Shown here piece by piece: positions 56,312 through 63,694 of a stretch of 63,694 bases of DNA. The DNA comes from Olsenella uli. Lineage in GTDB: Bacteria > Actinomycetota > Coriobacteriia > Coriobacteriales > Atopobiaceae. The position numbers and the translations under genes are program-made. The notes under the pieces were generated by a model. That model searched no databases. It saw only the letters and a program-made list of their open reading frames with translations, and had not been told where the DNA came from. Position 1 is the stretch's first letter. The number at the start of each line of letters is the position of its first letter. Location of the stretch: NCBI RefSeq assembly GCF_901212675.1, contig NZ_CAAKOQ010000038.1:26-63719 (forward strand). The letters are read 5' to 3'.

Positions 56312-57970
56312 CTAAACCTCCATGACGACCGGGATGATCATCGGACGGGTGTGGGTCTTGGACCACAGGAAGTTGGTGAGGGCGTTGCGCACCGCCTTGC
56401 GCAGCACGTCGACCGACGGGCTGCCCTGGTTGGTGCGATCGATGGTGGAGCGGCACAGGTCCTCGATGCCGGCGAGCAGCTCGTCGTCGCTCGCGAAGGA
56501 GACGCCGCGGCTCGAGACGTCGACGTCGGCCACCTTGTGCGAGCGGCTGCGCAGCGTCACGACGCAGGTCACGATACCGTCCTGGGCAAGCTTCTGGCGG
56601 TCGCGCAGGACCACCGGGTCGGTGTCGCCGATGCGCAGGCCGTCGACGTAGATGATGCCGGAGTCGACCGACGGGCCCACCGATACCTTGCCGTCGCGCA
56701 TCTGGAGCGAGTCGCCATTGTCGACGATGAAGATGTGGTCGCGGGGAATCCCCATGGCCTCGCCGAGCTTTGCGTTGGCGCGCAGGTGAACCGCCTCGCC
56801 GTGGACCGGCATGAAGTAGCGCGGGCTCGTCATGCCGAGCATGAGCTTGAGCTCCTCCTGGCGGCCGTGGCCGGAGACGTGGACGGTGGCGTTGTCCTTG
56901 TCGTAGATGTCGCAGCCAATCTTGGAGAGCGAATTGATGATGCCCTGGACGCTCTTCTCGTTGCCCGGCACCGGCGTGGCCGAGATGATGACCGTGTCGC
57001 CCTCGTGGATGGAGAGGGAGCGGTGCTCGCCATTGGCCATGCGCGAGAGGGCCGAGAGCGGCTCGCCCTGGCTGCCGGTGCAGAGCACGACGATCTTGTC
57101 GTCGGGGATGTCCTTGAGCTCGTAGGCATCGAGGATGTCCTCCTCGGCCACCTTGAGGTAGCCGAGCTCGCGCGCAATCTTGGTGTTGGTGACCATCGAG
57201 CGGCCCGTCACGACGACCTTGCGGCCCACGGACGTGGCGATGTCGCAGACCTGCTGGATGCGGTGGATCTGACTCGAGAAGCTGGCCACGAAGACTCGGC
57301 CGGGCGCGTTCTTGATGATGTGGCGAAGGGACGGGCCAACCGTAGCCTCGCTCGGCGTGAAGCCGGACTTGGTTGCGTTGGTGGAGTCCATGAGCAACAG
57401 GTCGATGCCCTGGTGCGCGAACTTGCAGATGGCCTGGTAGTTGGGGCGCACGCCATCGATGGGCGTCTGGTCGAGCTTGAAGTCGCCCGTGTGGAAGACG
57501 GTGCCGGCGGGCGTCTTCATGAAGATGGAGAACGCGCCGGGGATGGAGTGCGTCATCGCGAAGAAGTGCACCGAGAAGCAGCCGAGGTTGACGTTGGACC
57601 CGTCGGAGACCTCGCGGAACTTGGGGCTCTTGATGTTGTGCTCGGCGAGCTTGCCCTCGATGAGGCCGAGGGTCATCTTGCTCGCGAAGATGGGGACCTT
57701 CTTGGTGAGGTCCATGAGCAGGTACGGAAGGGCGCCCGTGTGGTCCTCGTGGCCGTGGGTGATCACGATGCCGCGAAGCTTGTGCTCGTTCTCGAGAACG
57801 TAGGTGTAGTCGGGAAGCACGAGGTCGATGCCGGGCTGGTCGTCGTCGGGAAACATGAGACCGGCGTCAACGAGCACCATGTCGTCGCCGCACTCGAAGG
57901 CCGTCATGTTCTTGCCGATGCCGTCGAGACCACCCAGGGGGATGATCCTGAGGGTCGGTGTCTTAGCCAT
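56312..57970 (-). CDS. rnj: Ribonuclease J
   Basis: 552 aa. Metallo-beta-lactamase motifs ITHGHEDHTGALPYLL near residue 73 and the GDFKLD segment carry the zinc ligands; the beta-CASP region includes MDSTNA and VLCTGSQGEPLSALSRMANG; MPVHGE is the usual C-terminal ligand motif. It is a 5'-to-3' exonuclease and endonuclease in RNA maturation and decay. The ATG at 57970 has AAAGGA upstream; the open frame before it (68 codons) shows no family likeness. Confidence 0.96.
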   Translation of the reverse strand: MAKTPTLRIIPLGGLDGIGKNMTAFECGDDMVLVDAGLMFPDDDQPGIDLVLPDYTYVLENEHKLRGIVITHGHEDHTGALPYLLMDLTKKVPIFASKMTLGLIEGKLAEHNIKSPKFREVSDGSNVNLGCFSVHFFAMTHSIPGAFSIFMKTPAGTVFHTGDFKLDQTPIDGVRPNYQAICKFAHQGIDLLLMDSTNATKSGFTPSEATVGPSLRHIIKNAPGRVFVASFSSQIHRIQQVCDIATSVGRKVVVTGRSMVTNTKIARELGYLKVAEEDILDAYELKDIPDDKIVVLCTGSQGEPLSALSRMANGEHRSLSIHEGDTVIISATPVPGNEKSVQGIINSLSKIGCDIYDKDNATVHVSGHGRQEELKLMLGMTSPRYFMPVHGEAVHLRANAKLGEAMGIPRDHIFIVDNGDSLQMRDGKVSVGPSVDSGIIYVDGLRIGDTDPVVLRDRQKLAQDGIVTCVVTLRSRSHKVADVDVSSRGVSFASDDELLAGIEDLCRSTIDRTNQGSPSVDVLRKAVRNALTNFLWSKTHTRPMIIPVVMEV

Positions 57971-58101
57971 GTGTGAATGGTCCTTTCTGTCGTGAGCCGC
58001 GCGGGGCGGCACATGATCTGCTGCCGCTCGTGGCGACACTACGTTTGTTTTCTTGCAACCCCCGGGCAGCACCTTCGCTCGCGCGCCCTGGGGCCGGAGT
58101 T

Positions 58102-58145
58102 GGCGGGTCGCGTCGTGTGGAATTCTAACCCGCATCGGCGGGTCG
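58102..58145 (-). promoter_or_regulatory. Possible rnjA promoter flanked by GGCGGGTCG repeats
   Basis: On the reverse strand TAGAAT (58127-58122) is a good -10; no clear -35 is 17 nt upstream. ACCCGC-ATCG-GCGGGT at 58128-58143 is a perfect 6-bp hairpin abutting the -10. GGCGGGTCG occurs twice on the forward strand, at 58102-58110 and 58137-58145, bracketing the -10. It may be a regulator site. Confidence 0.4.
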
Positions 58146-58223
58146 GAGTCTGTCCGAAGGAACGTGGTGCGCAAGTGATGGCTGCCGCAGCACGAGACCT
58201 TGGCCTCACGTGCAGAATCGACA

Positions 58224-58342
58224 GATTTGTATGCCTCGGGAAATGACTCTCTCGGACGGTGTGCATTTCTTTCGGTTCTGAATATTCAGAAACGCAAGAA
58301 ACGCACACCCAGATCCCGCGAGTCCAAGAAGGTGTACAAATC
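58224..58342. repeat. 119-bp imperfect palindrome
   Basis: The centre is the perfect 16-bp palindrome TTCTGAATATTCAGAA (58276-58291). Around it GGTGTGCATTTCTT (58259-58272) pairs with AAGAAACGCACACC (58296-58309, one mismatch), and at the outer ends GATTTGTA (58224-58231) pairs with TACAAATC (58335-58342). All three pairs share one centre near 58283.5. It is richer in A/T than its surroundings. It could fold as a long hairpin or be a small non-coding mobile element. Confidence 0.75.
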
Positions 58343-58605
58343 CGCTCAAAACACACGCAAGGGAGCGAGGTACAAGCGGGGGGGGACGCGCCAAAGAGAC
58401 AAGCCATGCGGACCGCCGCAGACCTCAGGCGTCCGGAATGCCGGAGCGCGACGCGCAGACGCGAACCAGCGGCATGCGGGGCACCCGCGCGCCCAAGCAT
58501 GGACCGTCCCGGGGCGCCGGACCCGCCAGACCGCACCGAACCGCCAAGGCAGAGAGAGCCGACGGCTCCCCCTGCCAAGGAAAACGATGCTGTCAGGCGA
58601 GGCGT

Positions 58606-60873
<2,268 letters not shown>

Positions 60874-61034
60874 TTCTTTTCCCTTATCTCCGCCTGCCAC
60901 ATCGCAGACGGGCCGTCGTGCGGGCCCCGGGAGGGACCGTGCGCCCTGAGGCGTCCCTCCCGCTCGGTCTGGCGCTATCGCAATCGCGCGTCGCGCAGGC
61001 CCGCCGCGCCCAGACCCTGTGGGCACCTGCTATG

Positions 61035-61056
61035 AAAAGGGGCGCCGCAGCGCCCC
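61035..61056 (-). terminator. Terminator between rpsO and pnp
   Basis: Stem GGGGCGC/GCGCCCC with a 4-nt loop (61039-61056), followed on the reverse strand by TTTTC. It sits 12 nt after the rpsO stop and may partly uncouple pnp from rpsO. About 160 nt of leader then precede pnp. Confidence 0.8.
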
Positions 61057-61067
61057 GTAGGTCCTAC

Positions 61068-61346
61068 TTACTGGATGTTGTCGCGGATGCCGAGCTTCGC
61101 GATGAGCTCACGGTAGTCGTTGATGTCGTTCTTCTTGATGTAGCCGAGAAGACGACGACGCTGGCCGACGAGCATCAGCAGGCCGCGACGGGTGTGGAAG
61201 TCCTTCTTGTGGGACTTCATGTGCTCGGTGAGCTCTCGGATGCGCTCGGTGAGGAGGGCGACCTGGACGGCGGCGGAACCGGAGTCCTTCTCGTTCTTGC
61301 CGTAGGTCTTGATGAGCTCGGCCTTGCGCTCCTTGGTGACTGCCAT
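61068..61346 (-). CDS. rpsO: 30S ribosomal protein S15
   Basis: 92 aa (typical 89). The sequence from KDSGSAAVQVALLTERIREL through HMKSHKKDFHTRRGLLMLVG and RRRLLGYIKKNDINDYRELI is classical S15. It binds 16S rRNA and often represses its own mRNA. The ATG at 61346 has GAAAGGTG upstream. Confidence 0.98.
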   Translation of the reverse strand: MAVTKERKAELIKTYGKNEKDSGSAAVQVALLTERIRELTEHMKSHKKDFHTRRGLLMLVGQRRRLLGYIKKNDINDYRELIAKLGIRDNIQ

Positions 61347-61665
61347 GTCTTTCACCTTTCTGTCTGCGCCGGACGTGCCGGACGCCTCTGATTCACCCCA
61401 GACTGGGTAGGTCGTCGGTGAGTCGACGAACCAAGTGCGGGGCACCAACAGGTCGGTATGGTATCACAGGCATGAGCGCACGTGGGCGAGGGGCTTGGCA
61501 GCAGGCCCTCTCCCCCGTTTGCGCACATGGGGTTGGGTACATACGGCTCATACGTGATGGTACGGGATGACCCGAACGCGCGCCGGAGACGGGTTCCGGC
61601 GCAAGGGCGCGGGTCGAGACGTGGGCGGCGGCACGGCGGAGCGTCGCGACGGAAAGGGGACGGCC
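61347..61665. other. Divergent intergenic region between rpsO and the dehydrogenase gene
   Basis: 319 nt containing the leaders of two divergent genes. GTGATACCAT near 61455-61465 on the reverse strand might be the rpsO -10, but no -35 is clear. No conserved S15-binding structure, ORF or terminator was recognised. Confidence 0.35.
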
Positions 61666-62445
61666 ATGACCGCAAGCGGACGCTGGGCATTGGTGACGGG
61701 CGCGACGGGAGGCCTTGGCGAGGAGTTCTGCCGGCAGCTCGCGCGGGACGGGTGGTCACTCGTGCTGCACGGGCGAGACGCCGACCGCCTCATGGCGCTC
61801 GCCGGCGAGCTGGGTCGGCTGGGGGCCGGCGTGCGCACGGTGACAGCCGACCTCGCGGCCGCTAACGGGGAGGACGAGCTCGTGGGCAAGGTCGACGCGC
61901 TCGGCATCGAGCCGGAGCTTCTCGTGAACAACGCCGGCTTTGGCTACGCCGCGGCGTTTGCCGAGAGCGACGCCGCGCGCCAGCGCGCGCTCGTGCAGGT
62001 GAACATCCAGGCCCTGACCGGCCTCGCGCTCGCCTACTCCGCGCGCATGGCCGCCCGGGGCAGTGGCGCCATCGTGAACGTCGCCTCGGTCGCGGGCGTC
62101 ATGCCAGGTCCCTACATGGCCACTTACTATGCGACGAAGGCCTACGTGCTGTCGCTCTCCGAGGCGATGCACGAGGAGCTGGCGGAGCGCGGGGTCGAGG
62201 TGCTCGCCGTGTGCCCGGGACCGGTGCGCACCGGGTTCTGGAGCGTGGCCGGCACCAACACGCAGGGCCGGGACGCCTTCATGCTGAGTGCCGAGGAGGT
62301 CGTTCGCATCGCGCTCGTGGCGCTTGCGCGCGGGAGGGCGGTCTGCGCGCCAGGGCTCGTCTCCAAGGCCTGCTACGCGTTTGGCCGCTCCATGCCCGGC
62401 ATCGTGAGCCGCAAGGTCTGCGCTCTCTTCAACAGGGCAAAGTAG
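61666..62445 (+). CDS. Short-chain dehydrogenase/reductase
   Basis: 259 aa. Rossmann motif LVTGATGGLGEEFCRQLARD, the NNAGFGY motif, catalytic serine in NVASVAGVMPG and Y-x3-K as YYATKAY. The NADP-preferring GRDADR follows beta-2. The C-terminal region resembles the DltE/YqjQ-like branch of classical SDRs; the substrate is unknown. The ATG follows AAGGGG; an in-frame extension 33 codons upstream is less likely. Confidence 0.9.
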   Translation: MTASGRWALVTGATGGLGEEFCRQLARDGWSLVLHGRDADRLMALAGELGRLGAGVRTVTADLAAANGEDELVGKVDALGIEPELLVNNAGFGYAAAFAESDAARQRALVQVNIQALTGLALAYSARMAARGSGAIVNVASVAGVMPGPYMATYYATKAYVLSLSEAMHEELAERGVEVLAVCPGPVRTGFWSVAGTNTQGRDAFMLSAEEVVRIALVALARGRAVCAPGLVSKACYAFGRSMPGIVSRKVCALFNRAK

Positions 62446-62545
62446 CTGGGCTGATAGGAGCAGAGGCGCGTCCTTGCCCTGGCGTTAGTCGCCTTGTGCG
62501 TACATCACCTGGGTGACAACCGACCGGGGCAAGCGTCGTCTCGCG

Positions 62546-63571
62546 CTAGAGGCCGAGGGCGAGGATAGCGAGCCCGCTGACAATGCCCACCGCGAGCAGG
62601 ATGGCAAGGACGCAGACGTTCTCGCGCACGTTTCGGTTGGTGCGGAAGAGCACGAGGAAGCCGGCCCCGCCCGCCACAAGCGTGCCCGCCATCATGGGCC
62701 CCAGGCCAAGCGCGCCATCGAGGTAGAGCTGCGTGATGACGATGCTCGCGGCGCAGTTGGGGATGAGGCCCATGAGCGCGCTCACGAACGTGGCCACGAC
62801 GGCGTTGCTGCCCAGGATGGACGCGATGGCCTCCTCGCCCAGGGTGTCGAGGAGCACCGACAGCACGAGCGAGATCACGAAGATGAAGACCGTCACCTGC
62901 ACGGTATGGGAGACGGCACCGCGAACGACCGAGCCGAGCATGCCGCTCGTGCCGTGCGCGTGTTCGTGGCCGGCATGGTCGTGCGCGTGGGCGTGCCCAT
63001 TCCCATGGTCGTACGCATCACGGGGCTCGCGTGCGTGCTCGACGTCCTCATCATCCTCGCAGTGGCAGTGATCGCGCTCGCAGAGCTCGTGGATGTGGCC
63101 AACGCCAGCGCCCGCCTCAGAAAGACCACCCACGAGCGAGTCGGCACCATGTGCGTGGCTCTTGTGGGCGACGAGGCGCAGGATGGCATCTGCCACGAGG
63201 CCCACGACGATGCCGATGGTGGCCTTCGCCGCGAGGATGCGGCCGACGAGGCCCAGGTCGACCCGCTCGGCCACGAGCAGGGGCAGCATCTCGTCGGACG
63301 TGGAGAGGAAGACCGCGAGCAGCGTGCCGAGCGTCACGACGCGGCCGGCGAAGAGGGTCGCCCCCATCGCGGAGAAGCCGCACTGCGGAAGGACGCCGAG
63401 GATGCCGCCCCCGATGGGTCCGGCCGAGCCCGCCTTGCGCACGGTGGCGGCCACGCGGGCACCGGCCGCATGCTCAAGGCTCTCGAGCACAAGGTACGTG
63501 ACAAACAGGAACGGAACAAGGACGAGGGTGTCCTTGGTCGCGTCGGCAAGAATCTCAGGGAAGAGGTCCAT
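62546..63571 (-). CDS. Putative manganese transporter / 10-TM permease with His-rich loop
   Basis: 341 aa. Two similar hydrophobic halves (about residues 1-130 and 210-341) contain LPQCGFSAMGATLFAGRVVT and LIPNCAASIVITQLYLDGAL, which look like inverted copies of each other. This matches a family annotated as putative manganese transporter or arsenic efflux-like. The central loop (about residues 135-215) is extremely rich in His with Asp/Glu and two Cys (DHCHCEDD, GHAHAHDHAGHEHAHG), suited to bind metal. AAGGAG precedes the ATG. Any riboswitch would lie at or past the window edge; none is evident. Confidence 0.85.
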   Translation of the reverse strand: MDLFPEILADATKDTLVLVPFLFVTYLVLESLEHAAGARVAATVRKAGSAGPIGGGILGVLPQCGFSAMGATLFAGRVVTLGTLLAVFLSTSDEMLPLLVAERVDLGLVGRILAAKATIGIVVGLVADAILRLVAHKSHAHGADSLVGGLSEAGAGVGHIHELCERDHCHCEDDEDVEHAREPRDAYDHGNGHAHAHDHAGHEHAHGTSGMLGSVVRGAVSHTVQVTVFIFVISLVLSVLLDTLGEEAIASILGSNAVVATFVSALMGLIPNCAASIVITQLYLDGALGLGPMMAGTLVAGGAGFLVLFRTNRNVRENVCVLAILLAVGIVSGLAILALGL

Positions 63572-63694
63572 GGAAGAGAACTCCTTGTGCTGGACAGGTC
63601 TTTACGGCCCCGTCACTTTAGCGGCCACGACGCCTGAACGACTGCTCATGCGCTCTCCCGTCCCAGCTGTCACATTTCCTTCCGGATGATTTGT

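Larger units (their letters stand above)
57971..58605. other. 635-nt non-coding region between pnp and rnjA
   Basis: No convincing gene on either strand. It holds the rnjA leader and promoter (57971-58145), a large palindrome (58224-58342, listed separately) and GC-rich DNA without clear structure up to the pnp stop. A hairpin with arms around GGCAG/CTGCC and GAGCC/GGCTC (about 58550-58580) may end the pnp transcript, with only a poor T-run. Part could encode a small RNA; I see no family match. Confidence 0.5.

Noticed and set aside
51779..57976. A forward-strand open frame of about 2065 codons
   Set aside because: It is the antisense shadow of yajQ, rodZ, ftsK and rnj. In this GC-rich genome the opposite strand rarely contains stops; the product is an Ala/Arg/Gly/His/Leu-rich string with no domain.
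63572..63694. Manganese (yybP-ykoY) riboswitch before the putative Mn transporter
   Set aside because: The conserved core sequences of that riboswitch were not recognisable in the 120 nt available, and the window ends here.

Overview
The window is a dense, GC-rich bacterial chromosome segment with short intergenic gaps and many stop/start overlaps. Two gene pairings point to Actinobacteria: lexA divergent from a small membrane protein that is followed by nrdR, and a pgsA-like gene shortly upstream of an FHA gene and a MerR gene. The block ftsK-rodZ-yajQ-rimO-pgsA/cinA-recA-recX-rny-spoVS-miaB-miaA-hflX looks like the Firmicutes/Coriobacteria arrangement. My best guess is a member of the class Coriobacteriia (Olsenella/Atopobium/Collinsella type). 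This is inference from gene content and order; no rRNA is present to settle it. No prophage, intact insertion sequence or CRISPR array was seen.

Layout. 0-2.5 kb: an AlbA_2-type protein and a membrane protein. 2.5-2.8 kb: tRNA-Val, tRNA-Ala and a terminator. 2.8-24 kb, nearly all forward: a VOC protein, an ABC-F ATPase, a site-2-type protease, condensin partners ScpA (frameshifted) and ScpB, an RNA pseudouridine synthase, cytidylate kinase, PlsC, IspH, Der, PlsY, GpsA, Rpe, a cysteine desulfurase, a Nif3-like protein, CoaBC, endonuclease IV, a second ABC-F ATPase and a DegV protein. An intricate inverted-repeat element sits at 17.05-17.23 kb. 24-27.6 kb, reverse: a heterodimeric ABC exporter. 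28.2-29.1 kb: tRNA-Pro followed by AT-rich DNA and a broken gene, probably the remains of an insertion. 29.1-35 kb, forward: a PgsA-like synthase, a D-Ala-D-Ala carboxypeptidase, RidA, an FHA protein, a MerR regulator, Apt and a ClC transporter. 35-39.3 kb: TrxB, Dut, NrdR and a small membrane protein (reverse), divergent from LexA and an acyltransferase-like membrane protein. 39.5-61.3 kb, all reverse: RpsO, PNPase, RNase J, FtsK, RodZ, YajQ, RimO, a PgsA-CinA fusion, RecA, RecX, RNase Y, a MutL-like GHKL ATPase, SpoVS, MiaB, MiaA and HflX. The end of the window holds a short-chain dehydrogenase and a putative manganese transporter.

Three themes run through it. Three major RNA-decay enzymes (PNPase, RNase J, RNase Y) lie within 17 kb. 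A visible SOS circuit joins lexA, recA and a lexA-divergent small membrane protein through GAAC-N4-GTTC operators placed on recognisable promoters. Phospholipid synthesis genes (plsC, plsY, gpsA, two CDP-alcohol phosphatidyltransferases) are spread through housekeeping operons.

The most interesting items are the lexA-divergent small membrane protein, the paired inverted-repeat element at 17.05-17.23 kb, the orphan MutL-like ATPase next to rny, the PgsA-CinA fusion, the scpA frameshift, and a 119-bp palindrome between pnp and rnjA.
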